Shown one piece after another: positions 51,408 through 59,805 of a stretch of 64,000 nucleotides of DNA; position 1 is the first letter of the stretch, and each line of letters starts with the position of its first letter. The stretch is taken from positions 310,001 through 374,000 of the forward strand of contig JALNYT010000001.1 in NCBI GenBank assembly GCA_023229685.1, in the 5' to 3' direction. The position numbers and the translations under genes were made by a program. A model generated the notes under the pieces. That model searched no databases and was not told the origin of the DNA. It worked only from the letters and a program-made list of their open reading frames with translations. The stretch comes from Sulfuritalea sp. Lineage in GTDB: Bacteria > Pseudomonadota > Gammaproteobacteria > Burkholderiales > Rhodocyclaceae.

Positions 51408-51995
51408 TCAGAGGGTGCCCTTCGTCGATGGAATGGCCCCGGCCGCACGCGGATCGGCTTCCACCGCCATACGCAGCGCGCGGGCAAAGGCCTTGAACAC
51501 GGTCTCGGCCTGATGGTGGGAATTGTCGCCACGCAAGGCGTCGATATGCAGCGTAATCCCGGCGTGATTGACCAGCCCCTGAAAGAACTCGCGCACCAGA
51601 TCGACATCGAACTCGCCGATGGTGGCCCGCGTGAAGGGGACATTGAAGACCAGGCCCGGTCTCCCGGACAGATCGACCACCACGCGCGACAAGGCTTCGT
51701 CGAGCGGCACGTAGGCGTGACCGTAGCGACGCAGGCCTTTCTTGTCGCCGAGCGCCTTGGCCAGCGCCTGACCGATGGTGATGCCGACGTCTTCGATGGT
51801 GTGATGCGCATCGATGTGCAGATCACCCCTCGCTTCGACCGTCAGATCGATCAGGCCGTGGCGCGCGATCTGGTCCAGCATGTGGTCGAAGAAACCGATA
51901 CCGGTGGCGAGCTTGGAGGCTCCCGTGCCATCGAGATCGAGGGCGACGCGGATCTTTGTTTCCAGAGTGTTGCGTGTGATTTCAGCTTGCCGCAT
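51408..51995 (-). CDS. hisB: Imidazoleglycerol-phosphate dehydratase
   Basis: A 195-residue monofunctional dehydratase. The duplicated metal motifs DAHHTIEDVGI and DNSHHQAETVFKAFA are both present. The ATG at 51995 (MRQAEIT) is chosen over an upstream in-frame start. It diverges from hisC, with a 113-bp region between containing CTTGATCAAG (52002-52011) and a TATCAT -10 candidate on the minus strand (52030-52035). Confidence 0.95.
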   Translation of the reverse strand: MRQAEITRNTLETKIRVALDLDGTGASKLATGIGFFDHMLDQIARHGLIDLTVEARGDLHIDAHHTIEDVGITIGQALAKALGDKKGLRRYGHAYVPLDEALSRVVVDLSGRPGLVFNVPFTRATIGEFDVDLVREFFQGLVNHAGITLHIDALRGDNSHHQAETVFKAFARALRMAVEADPRAAGAIPSTKGTL

Positions 51996-52108
51996 GGCAG
52001 TCTTGATCAAGCAAAGGGTCGAGGCCTGCATGATACCATCGGCCTAGCAGCCTGCACGTCAGGCCTGAACCTCGATCACAACTGCCCTACCTACCAATCC
52101 GCCTGACC

Positions 52109-53173
52109 ATGAGCCGTTTCTGGAGCGATGTCGTCAAGGGGCTCAAGCCCTACGTGCCGGGCGAGCAGCCCAAGCTCGCCAACTTGGTGAAACTCAACAC
52201 CAACGAGAATCCCTACGGGCCTTCGCCGCGGGTACTGGAAGCGATCCGCGCGGCCACGGGAGATTCGCTGAAGCTTTATCCGGACCCGAATGCCGAACAG
52301 CTGAAGACCGCAATCGGCAAGTATCACGGCATCGAGGCGCGCAACGTCTTCGTCGGCAACGGCTCGGACGAAGTGCTGGCCCACGTCTTTCTCGGCTTGC
52401 TGAAGCAGGCGCGGCCGATCCTGTTCCCCGATATCACCTACAGCTTTTATCCGGTGTATTGCCGGCTCTATCAGGTCGAGTTCGAGACCATCGCGCTGGC
52501 TGACGACTTTTCGATTCGGCTGAGCGACTACGTGAAGCCGAACGGCGGCATCATTTTTCCCAACCCGAATGCGCCCACCGGATGCCTGGTGCCGCTGGCC
52601 GAGATCGAAGCCTTGTTGCAGTCGAATTCCGATTCGGTAGTGGTGATCGACGAGGCCTACGTCGATTTTGGCGGCGCCAGCGCGATCCCGCTGATCGCCA
52701 GATACCCGAACCTGCTGGTGGTGCAGACGCTCTCCAAATCACGCTCGCTGGCCGGGTTGCGCGTCGGCTTCGCCGCCGGTCATGCCGAGCTGATCGAGGC
52801 GCTGGAACGGGTCAAGAACAGCTTCAATTCCTATCCGCTGGACCGGTTGGCGATTGCCGGCGCGGTGGCTGCGTTCGAAGACCGTGAATATTTTGAACAG
52901 ACCTGCCGGGCCGTCATCGCCTCGCGCGAGAAGCTGGTCGGCGAATTGAAAGTGCTCGGCTTCGAAGTGCTGCCCTCGGCAGCCAACTTCATCTTCGTCC
53001 GCCATCCGCGGCACGACGCCGAAGAGTCGGCGCTGGCGCTACGGCAACGCAGCATCATCGTGCGCCATTTCAAGCTGCCGCGCATCGAGCAGTTCCTGCG
53101 GATTACGGTCGGCACGGATGAGCAATCTGCAGCGCTGGTCAAGGCGCTGAGTGAAATAGTGGGGCAGCGGTAA
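52109..53173 (+). CDS. hisC: Histidinol-phosphate aminotransferase
   Basis: A 354-residue fold-type I PLP enzyme. KLNTNENPYGPSPRVLEAI is the family start, the PLP-binding lysine lies in TLSKSRSLAGLRVGF (about residue 213), and LRITVGT closes the fold. It converts imidazole-acetol phosphate to histidinol phosphate. It is on the plus strand while all other his genes here are on the minus strand, unlike the usual collinear hisG-hisD-hisC-hisB order. Confidence 0.95.
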   Translation: MSRFWSDVVKGLKPYVPGEQPKLANLVKLNTNENPYGPSPRVLEAIRAATGDSLKLYPDPNAEQLKTAIGKYHGIEARNVFVGNGSDEVLAHVFLGLLKQARPILFPDITYSFYPVYCRLYQVEFETIALADDFSIRLSDYVKPNGGIIFPNPNAPTGCLVPLAEIEALLQSNSDSVVVIDEAYVDFGGASAIPLIARYPNLLVVQTLSKSRSLAGLRVGFAAGHAELIEALERVKNSFNSYPLDRLAIAGAVAAFEDREYFEQTCRAVIASREKLVGELKVLGFEVLPSAANFIFVRHPRHDAEESALALRQRSIIVRHFKLPRIEQFLRITVGTDEQSAALVKALSEIVGQR

Positions 53174-53256
53174 CCTTCTCCACCATTCACTACCCTCCTG
53201 TTCACCCGAAAGTCGTGGCCCGCCCCCTGTTGCCCATGGTCTCCAGTTTTCCTGCG

Positions 53257-53288
53257 AAAAAAAGGCCACCCGAAGGCGGCCTTTCTTG
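53257..53288. terminator. Bidirectional terminator between hisC and mtrB
   Basis: AAAGGCC-A-CC, loop CGAA, then GG-C-GGCCTTT forms a near-perfect 10-bp stem at 53261-53284, with an A-run before and T-rich sequence after. It can end transcription of hisC (plus strand) and of the converging porin gene (minus strand). Confidence 0.75.
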
Positions 53289-53328
53289 ATGCTGCATTTA
53301 CGTGGAGTCTGGCCCCAAGTATTCCAGA

Positions 53329-55653
53329 TTACTTGAAGTCGTGCATGTAGCTTACCGCGACAACGTTCTCCGAGTAGTTCGGCGACACCTGATTGGTCGG
53401 CATCAAGCGTAGCGACGAATAGCCATACTGAAATGCATTGTAGGAATAGTCGTCGCTCTTCAACTGCTGGTAACGGTAACCGATGGCAATCTTGGAGCTC
53501 TTGTTCAGCGCATAGATGCCGGTGAGCTTGAGAGCGACCAGTGTGGCCTTGATATCCGGCAAGTCGCCGCAGGTACCGACAGTGGCGAGACCGCAGGTAG
53601 CGAGATACGGAACCTGGGTCGAATAGCGCGACTTGTCAAACGAGTACGACAGATCACCGGTCAGTTCCAGCTTGCCGCCCATCAGCTTATGCTTGGTGGT
53701 AATACCGAAGTCGTTGCCATCCTCGTTGAGCTGGTTGCTCCAGATGTTGGTCGGGGCGACCAAAGCAGCGTAAGTGACCCCGGCATTCTGCGCCCCAAGA
53801 CCCGTTCCACCGATTCGCATGTCCTTCTTGCTATCCCGCCAGCTCGCGTACGCAGCAACGCTCCCGTTTTCGGAATAGGCGTAGGTGGCGTCCAGATTGA
53901 TGCCGGAGCTCTTGCTGGACTGCACACCCAGGATGGGATCGAACTTGTCCTTTGCGTAGCGACCTTCTGCCGCCAGATCCAGTTTGTCGTTGGCTTGCCA
54001 GTTGATGCCGAGTTTCAGCATATCCTGCTTGCGCCCGGCGAAGGTCATGGACGAATACCCCGGATAATTTTGTGCGTTGACGTCCATTGGGCCGACACCG
54101 ACAACACCACCGAGACCAGAGAGCGCCGTAACGGCGTTGTTATCCTCCGTCACCTTGCGCCTGGCGTAGGAGTAACCGGCGCTCAGCTTCACATCGTTGC
54201 CGGCCTTCAGCTTGTACTTGATGCCCAGCTTGTCCTCGGAATTTCCCGTGGCAACAAGACAGCTGCCGGCGATTGCGTAATTGTTGCACCAGCGACTGAT
54301 CTTCTCCATGTCGTAAGCCAGAGCGATGCTCTGCCGCTTGTCCAGCCGATACTCGCCAGCCAGCCCCAACTCCGTCTTCTTGTTGCTGTAAGGGGCATTT
54401 CTCGCGGTGTCTACACCAGCGATGGTGCTATTGATCGCGTAATATTGATAGATGCCGGAAGACGTGCGGTTGTCGCGCTCATTGTGCTTCAACGAGGCCG
54501 TCAGCATCAAATCCTTGATGGACTGATTGGTCAGCTTCAGATCGGCATGCTTGGTGATCACGAGGCCATCAAGCGAGGCCTTGGGAGACAGAAAGATCTC
54601 AGGCAGGGCAGTGAGAAAACTGTCGTTCTGCGTGTTGCGGCCGTAGGACAATCCGCCGCTCAACTTGGTTGCCGATGAAAACGCATAACCGCCCGAAAGA
54701 TTGAGCTGATGCAACTTGTTACTCGGCGCCGTGCTCATCGTGATTGTTTGATAAACACCCGCAGCCGCGGTTGATGCGTTGGTCAGCATCGGATTCTGCC
54801 AGGACAGGCGGTCATAGCCGTCCTTGAAGATCGAGGCCGAGTAGGCGCCGGTCAGGTGCCCCTGATCGCCCACCCAATTCAGAGCCAGATTGAAGGTGTC
54901 CGTTTCGTAGTTGGTGGGGTTCATCAGAATCGACACCGCCTCGGCACGCCACGTTCCGGTGGTGGCCGCGCGCCCGTCGGCCGCACTCGCCATAAGCTTG
55001 GCGCCGGACTGGTCAAGATGGTTGTAGTCGAAGTTGAGGCTCAGTTGCCGACTGAAGTTGAAGCCGGCGCCAAACGAGGTGTTCTTGCGTGTCGTCCCCA
55101 CCTCCTCCGTATGGAACGCCCCGAGCCGCGTTGCATTAAGGGTCCGCACGCCGGGTGACGTCGCTGCGTCGAACGCGCCAAAATTGGCGGGGAGGGTAAA
55201 GGCGTTGCCGCCCATGCTGCCCTGCTGCGGCGTTTGATAAGTGTCGGTGATGTTGTGGCGCAACTCGTCGTAGCCAATGTTCAGGTTCCATCGGCCCTGG
55301 TTGCCCACCGTCGCGCCCAACTCGCGCGAGGTGGTGCCGAGATCCGTTCCCGTGACGCCCCAGCGTAGCGTTCCATTACCGCCGTCGTAAGCATCACCGC
55401 CGCGTACGCTGAAATTCCCGATGAACTCGGTTCCCGACTTGTTCAGGCCGTTGTATTCGCCGAACTTGGCGGATTTCTGCGACACGTTCTCTACGCCGAT
55501 TTCGACAGAGTTGGTGGGACGCCTGATGGCGGCAACAGCGTCTTGCGCTGCGTCGGCATAGGCCAGCATCGGCATGGCGCACATGGTGGCCAAGGCGCCC
55601 TGTACAGCCAGGCCCAGCACGCTAATATTCATTTTTTCGTTACGAATTCTCAT
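53329..55653 (-). CDS. MtrB/PioB-family outer-membrane porin of a cytochrome conduit
   Basis: A 774-residue beta-barrel protein with a signal peptide (cleavage near AYA-DA, about residue 34). Many short alternating strands separated by turns, such as LKAGNDVKLSAGYSYARRKV, and an end in VAVSYMHDFK with terminal aromatic residue are typical of outer-membrane barrels. Length and domain style match MtrB/PioB/MtoB, which hold a decaheme cytochrome in the outer membrane. It lies 21 bp after the decaheme gene. GGAGA before ATG 55653 supports the start; no CxxC near the N-terminus is seen, unlike Shewanella MtrB. Confidence 0.85.
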   Translation of the reverse strand: MRIRNEKMNISVLGLAVQGALATMCAMPMLAYADAAQDAVAAIRRPTNSVEIGVENVSQKSAKFGEYNGLNKSGTEFIGNFSVRGGDAYDGGNGTLRWGVTGTDLGTTSRELGATVGNQGRWNLNIGYDELRHNITDTYQTPQQGSMGGNAFTLPANFGAFDAATSPGVRTLNATRLGAFHTEEVGTTRKNTSFGAGFNFSRQLSLNFDYNHLDQSGAKLMASAADGRAATTGTWRAEAVSILMNPTNYETDTFNLALNWVGDQGHLTGAYSASIFKDGYDRLSWQNPMLTNASTAAAGVYQTITMSTAPSNKLHQLNLSGGYAFSSATKLSGGLSYGRNTQNDSFLTALPEIFLSPKASLDGLVITKHADLKLTNQSIKDLMLTASLKHNERDNRTSSGIYQYYAINSTIAGVDTARNAPYSNKKTELGLAGEYRLDKRQSIALAYDMEKISRWCNNYAIAGSCLVATGNSEDKLGIKYKLKAGNDVKLSAGYSYARRKVTEDNNAVTALSGLGGVVGVGPMDVNAQNYPGYSSMTFAGRKQDMLKLGINWQANDKLDLAAEGRYAKDKFDPILGVQSSKSSGINLDATYAYSENGSVAAYASWRDSKKDMRIGGTGLGAQNAGVTYAALVAPTNIWSNQLNEDGNDFGITTKHKLMGGKLELTGDLSYSFDKSRYSTQVPYLATCGLATVGTCGDLPDIKATLVALKLTGIYALNKSSKIAIGYRYQQLKSDDYSYNAFQYGYSSLRLMPTNQVSPNYSENVVAVSYMHDFK

Positions 55654-55674
55654 GATGATCTCCGATTCTTGAAA

Positions 55675-56658
55675 TTAGCGGTGCAGGAGCGCGCCAGCCG
55701 GACTGTTCGATCCATGAACCATGGCATGGCAGTTCATACAGGCACGGCCAGTGGCGTTTTCGGTAGGATTGGTGCCGACAAACCCACCCTGATTGCCTGC
55801 GGCCACTGGGCCATAGGGCGCCTTGCTGTTGTGCGGACCGTCGTGACACTGCGAGCACATGAAGGGGGCGCGGGATTTCAGCAGCGGCGAGATGTTGGAG
55901 CCGTGGGCCGTATGGCAGCTCGCACAGTTTTCGGTTGCAGGCTGATGCTCCCAAAGGAAGGGTCCGCGCTTCTCTGAATGGCACGTATAGCAGGTCTCAT
56001 TCAGGGTGTTTTTCGCGAGCAGTTTGGGGCCAGCCGAACCGTGGGCGTTGTGACAATCCGAACAGGCCATCTTGCCGTCCGCCAGGGGATGGGCCGAGAT
56101 TTTATGGGTCTCGTTGCGCTCGGTCTTGTGACAGGTGAAGCACACTTCCGTCTGTGTCTTCTTGTTGCGTACCTTGTCATTCTGACCGTGAATCTTGTGG
56201 CAGGAGCTGCAGGCCACGTCGTTGCTGGCGTGCTGGCTGCCTTGCCAATAGGTGCGCTTGGTGCCCTTGTGGCAGGTCAGACAAGCATCACTGCGCTCGG
56301 CGGCCGAATTCAGGGTTTTCTTGCCGAAGGTCCGGTCCGGGCTCGGCGGCTTGGCGCTGCCCTTGTGGCCGAGGTGCTTTTCGCTGTCGCCGTGGCAGCT
56401 GGTACAGCTGGGAGTGCGTGCATCGCCCTTGACTCCGTGGCGGGTGGTGGCGATGGCCAGGAGTTCCGGACTGTCCGCTTCGTCGTGACAGCGGGTGCAT
56501 TTTGCATCGCCCCTGAGGACCAGATCCTTGGCGACGTCTTTGTTCGCCACTGCGGGTTTCGGCGCATCGGCGGCCAGCACCGGTGTCGCGGACGCTAGGA
56601 GGAGGCCCAGCCCTACGCTTGCCGCACAAACCGCAATAATTCGTTGCCACTTGCTCAT
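55675..56658 (-). CDS. MtrA/DmsE-family decaheme c-type cytochrome
   Basis: A 327-residue periplasmic cytochrome with a signal peptide ending near VLA (residue 29). I count exactly ten CxxCH motifs (CTRCH, CTSCH, CLTCH, CSSCH, CFTCH, CSDCH, CYTCH, CASCH, CSQCH, CMNCH), the MtrA/PioA/MtoA number and length. It should carry electrons through the MtrB-type barrel encoded next. No outer-membrane MtrC-like cytochrome or CymA-like quinol oxidase is in the window, so direction (metal reduction or Fe(II) oxidation) is open. Confidence 0.92.
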   Translation of the reverse strand: MSKWQRIIAVCAASVGLGLLLASATPVLAADAPKPAVANKDVAKDLVLRGDAKCTRCHDEADSPELLAIATTRHGVKGDARTPSCTSCHGDSEKHLGHKGSAKPPSPDRTFGKKTLNSAAERSDACLTCHKGTKRTYWQGSQHASNDVACSSCHKIHGQNDKVRNKKTQTEVCFTCHKTERNETHKISAHPLADGKMACSDCHNAHGSAGPKLLAKNTLNETCYTCHSEKRGPFLWEHQPATENCASCHTAHGSNISPLLKSRAPFMCSQCHDGPHNSKAPYGPVAAGNQGGFVGTNPTENATGRACMNCHAMVHGSNSPAGALLHR

Positions 56659-56773
56659 TTCGATATCCCTCGGTCTTCCCGTTGATCGGATCAGTCGTCA
56701 ACAACCTTTTTTGTCACGGGGATATTTTGTTGCAGCAAACCAACGGGGCCTATCAGCAGCGGATTCTTTTGTT

Positions 56774-56791
56774 TGTAGGATTACTCCTACA
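56774..56791. promoter_or_regulatory. GacA-box-like palindrome upstream of the decaheme gene
   Basis: TGTAGGA-TTAC-TCCTACA is a perfect 7-4-7 palindrome, 115 bp before the start of the decaheme cytochrome gene. Its layout matches the GacA-type box TGTAAG-N6-CTTACA used by LuxR/NarL-family response regulators, and such a regulator is the adjacent gene. Its location in the 56659-56810 gap is right for activation of the cytochrome-porin operon. Confidence 0.55.
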
Positions 56792-56810
56792 CGCCGTTCG
56801 CGACTATCGG

Positions 56811-57455
56811 CTACTCCTCCGGGATCGTCACCAGTCCCCTCGCAACCGCGTAGCGGACGAGTTCGGCATCGCTGCTCATTTTCATTTTTTGCATGATGCG
56901 CGATTTGTGGGTGCTGATAGTCTTGATGCTCAGGTTCAACTCGCTGGCGATGTCGGTCAGCCTGACTCCGGAGACCAGCTTTTCGAAGACCTGGAATTCG
57001 CGATCGGACAGATTGCTATGCGACAGTTTGTGCGCTTTCGGCATCCGCTCGCGGACCAGCAACTCGGCTACGTTTTCCGTGAAATATATGCGGCCTGCCA
57101 GCACCCTGCGTATCGCGGCAATGAGCACCTCGCCGTCGCTTTCCTTGGTGAGATAACCGTTAGCACCTGCATGCAGGGCGCGCAGGGCGTACTGCTGCTC
57201 AGGGTGCATGGTGAAGATCAGGATGGGCAAACCCGGCTTCTTCTGCCTGATCAGCTTGAGCACCTCCAGTCCACTCTTGCCAGGCATCGAGATGTCCAGG
57301 ATCACAAGGTCCCAGTCCTGCTCGGCGACCAGGTTCAGCGCCTCAGTGCCGCTGGCTGCTTCGCCGGCAACGACAAGATCGCCGGTATCGGCCAGAATCT
57401 GCTTGATGCCATCGCGAATGATGGCATGGTCGTCGACAAGCAATACGCGGATCAT
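56811..57455 (-). CDS. NarL/LuxR-family response regulator
   Basis: A 214-residue regulator. The receiver domain has the acidic pair DD at residues 8-9, the phosphorylation site in VILDISMPGKSG (about D54) and K in YLTKESDG (about 104). The C-terminal LuxR helix-turn-helix is LSDREFQVFEKLVSGVRLTD onward. It overlaps the kinase gene by four bases and is encoded just upstream of the cytochrome-porin operon, its likely target. Confidence 0.93.
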   Translation of the reverse strand: MIRVLLVDDHAIIRDGIKQILADTGDLVVAGEAASGTEALNLVAEQDWDLVILDISMPGKSGLEVLKLIRQKKPGLPILIFTMHPEQQYALRALHAGANGYLTKESDGEVLIAAIRRVLAGRIYFTENVAELLVRERMPKAHKLSHSNLSDREFQVFEKLVSGVRLTDIASELNLSIKTISTHKSRIMQKMKMSSDAELVRYAVARGLVTIPEE

Positions 57456-59626
57456 GTCTGTTCTCCTTGCGTTTCAAGCGCTGCTGGCGGGATGCGCACG
57501 CGGACGGTGAATCCCGCCCCCGGTTCACTGGCGATCTCCATCCGGCCTCCGAGCTGCAGGGCTCGCTCGCGAATGCCGACGAGACCGTGGCCCAGCTTCG
57601 GCTTGTCCCTGATTTCGGTGCCGCAGCCATTGTCGCGAACATCAAGCGCCAGGCCCTCTTCCGTCATGGCGAGCGTCACATCGACTTGTGTTGCGCCGGC
57701 ATGACGGGCAACATTGGTCAGCGACTCCTGCAGGATGCGAAAGAGGCTGATGGTGACGCGCTCGTCCATTTCTGTGTCGCCGAGGTCAATGAACGATATC
57801 ACCTCGATGCCGGTGCGTTGCGAAAAATCATCCAGCAGCCAGGCAGCGGCAGCGGCCAGACCGAGATCATCGAGCAGAGGCAGTCGCAACTCGGTTGTCA
57901 CGTGGCGCAGGGAATCGACACTGCCGTCTATGAACTTCTTCATGCCGGCCACCTTTTCATGGAGCTCCGGCCCCTGATCCTTGATCCGGCCCGCCAACCA
58001 GGACAAGTCCATGCGCAGGCGCAGCAGTTGCTGCCCGATCTCGTCGTGCAGTTCGCGGGCGAGCGCAGTACGCTCCTCCTCGCGCATCGTCTGCAACGAT
58101 GACGCCAGGTCGCGCAACTGGCGGTGCGATTCGCGCAACGCATCTTCAGCCTGCTTTCGCTCGCTGATGTCATGGAGCGTGCCGTGCACTTCAAGCGGCT
58201 GCATTTGAGCGTCGAATTCCACTTTGCCCAATGCGTGCACCCAGCGCTCAGCCCGGTCCTGGTGACGGATGATGCGGTATACCATGTCCAAATCTCGACC
58301 CTTGCCAAGGATTTCGTCCTTGAAATAGGCGGTCATCGCTACGCGGTCGTCGGGATGGATCAGGGCCAACCACCCCTCCACCGAGTGTTCGTACGTCTCG
58401 TCTATCCCGAACAGACTGTGGAGTTCTGCCGAACTCTTCCACAACCCGGTGCGGACATCCAAAGCGTAACTGCCCAAACCCGCGTGACTTTGCGATTCCC
58501 TGAGCAAATGTTCGCTCCGCTGTAATGCCTGGCTCCGCTGCTGCAAGCTATCCAGCAGGCGATTGAAACCGGCGACGAGTTGGCCCAGTTCATCATCCCT
58601 GACGATGGGCAAGGAACGCAGGGGCTGGGCTGGATCGGACATGGCGCCCAGCATTTTCGCGGTGGTAAGCATGGGCGAAAGCTGGCGTCTCAGAATCCAC
58701 CAGCTCAGACCCCCTACCATGAGGGTCAGCAAGGCCGTTGCCAGCCGCATTCGCCAGCGCATGGCGTGAATCGGGGCAAACGCTTCGTCGGTGGGCAGGA
58801 TGGCCACCATTGTCCACCCCGCTCTGGAGATCAGTTTTGAAGAAGCCAGCACCGCAACGCCTTTTGAATTGACCATAACAGCGGTCCCTTCATAGCCCTG
58901 CCGAAAGCGGTCGATCAGCGGGTTGACGCCGAGCTTGGGTACTGTCTCCATGATCCGGCGATTGTCGGACGCGGCAACAATCACCAGGTGCTGCGGTGCG
59001 ATTAGCAGATAGTCGCCTGTCTTGCCATAATGCTTCTCCGAGACATCTTTCAAAAAATTGGGCGCGGCCAGGTTGACCACTCCCCCCAGGGCGCCGATCA
59101 CGTTGCCTGCGGCATCTCGAATGGGCACTGTCATGAGGAATTCCGGAAACTTTTTGCTACTGAAAAAGTACGGCCGGCCAACCTGCGGGTTGCCCTCCTT
59201 GAGCGTGCCGCCGAGGTAATCTCTATTCACGGAATTGACGCCGATCCGGCTTGGTGAAAGCGGGGACTGAGCAATGCCGATGCCATCAATACCATACGCG
59301 ACTGTGCCGCCGTTGAACAGAATCCGGAGAATCGCGTGGTCAGTCAAGAAAGTCTGCAGGCTAGCCTTGTTCCTCAACATGTCGGGGCTAAGGTCTGCAG
59401 CCGTTTCCTCCAGCGCTCTAAACCGATCGTCCAGTTCACCATCGATTTCTGCGGCCATGAAAGCAACCATTGAGAACTGCTGTTCGCTCAACAGGTCTCG
59501 CATATCGTCGTGCAGCATTCGGATGGCATAGACCTCCAGGATCCAGAGGCCAGTCACGAAAATGGCCAGCGTGGAGAGGACAATTCTGGTCTTGAGCGAA
59601 TGCCGGGCGAGGAAAGTCGAAGTCAT
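57452..59626 (-). CDS. NarX/DegS-type sensor histidine kinase with extracellular Cache and PAS domains
   Basis: A 724-residue membrane kinase. Helix 1 (about 15-35), a large periplasmic double-Cache-like domain (about 40-285), helix 2 (about 295-312), HAMP (about 315-365), a PAS domain (about 380-490, LHSLFGIDETYEHSVEGWLAL region), HisKA_3 with the H-box LARELHDEIGQQL, and an HATPase domain (ESLTNVARHAGATQV; DNGCGTEIR; HGLVGIRERA). It senses a periplasmic signal and phosphorylates the neighbouring regulator. The 59627-59805 gap upstream holds no other feature. Confidence 0.92.
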   Translation of the reverse strand: MTSTFLARHSLKTRIVLSTLAIFVTGLWILEVYAIRMLHDDMRDLLSEQQFSMVAFMAAEIDGELDDRFRALEETAADLSPDMLRNKASLQTFLTDHAILRILFNGGTVAYGIDGIGIAQSPLSPSRIGVNSVNRDYLGGTLKEGNPQVGRPYFFSSKKFPEFLMTVPIRDAAGNVIGALGGVVNLAAPNFLKDVSEKHYGKTGDYLLIAPQHLVIVAASDNRRIMETVPKLGVNPLIDRFRQGYEGTAVMVNSKGVAVLASSKLISRAGWTMVAILPTDEAFAPIHAMRWRMRLATALLTLMVGGLSWWILRRQLSPMLTTAKMLGAMSDPAQPLRSLPIVRDDELGQLVAGFNRLLDSLQQRSQALQRSEHLLRESQSHAGLGSYALDVRTGLWKSSAELHSLFGIDETYEHSVEGWLALIHPDDRVAMTAYFKDEILGKGRDLDMVYRIIRHQDRAERWVHALGKVEFDAQMQPLEVHGTLHDISERKQAEDALRESHRQLRDLASSLQTMREEERTALARELHDEIGQQLLRLRMDLSWLAGRIKDQGPELHEKVAGMKKFIDGSVDSLRHVTTELRLPLLDDLGLAAAAAWLLDDFSQRTGIEVISFIDLGDTEMDERVTISLFRILQESLTNVARHAGATQVDVTLAMTEEGLALDVRDNGCGTEIRDKPKLGHGLVGIRERALQLGGRMEIASEPGAGFTVRVRIPPAALETQGEQT

Positions 59627-59805
59627 TCAAATGTCTTCTTAGGAGCGGTGATCCAGTGAAATCCGGCGCGACGAAATGCGCGCAATACTACTCTGCTTCA
59701 TTTTCCGGAGATATACGCCCGGCAGGATGCCCGGCTTCCGCATCGCCGAGTTGCGCCGGAAAAACTGCGGGCAACGCGGGTCGGCACTTCGCCTTTGTGC
59801 AGGCG

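Noticed and set aside
56681..56702. GTTGA-N12-TCAAC inverted repeat in the decaheme leader, considered as FNR site
   Set aside because: The spacing and arms do not match FNR (TTGAT-N4-ATCAA), and it lies only about 25 bp before the start codon. It could be a different operator, but support is too weak.
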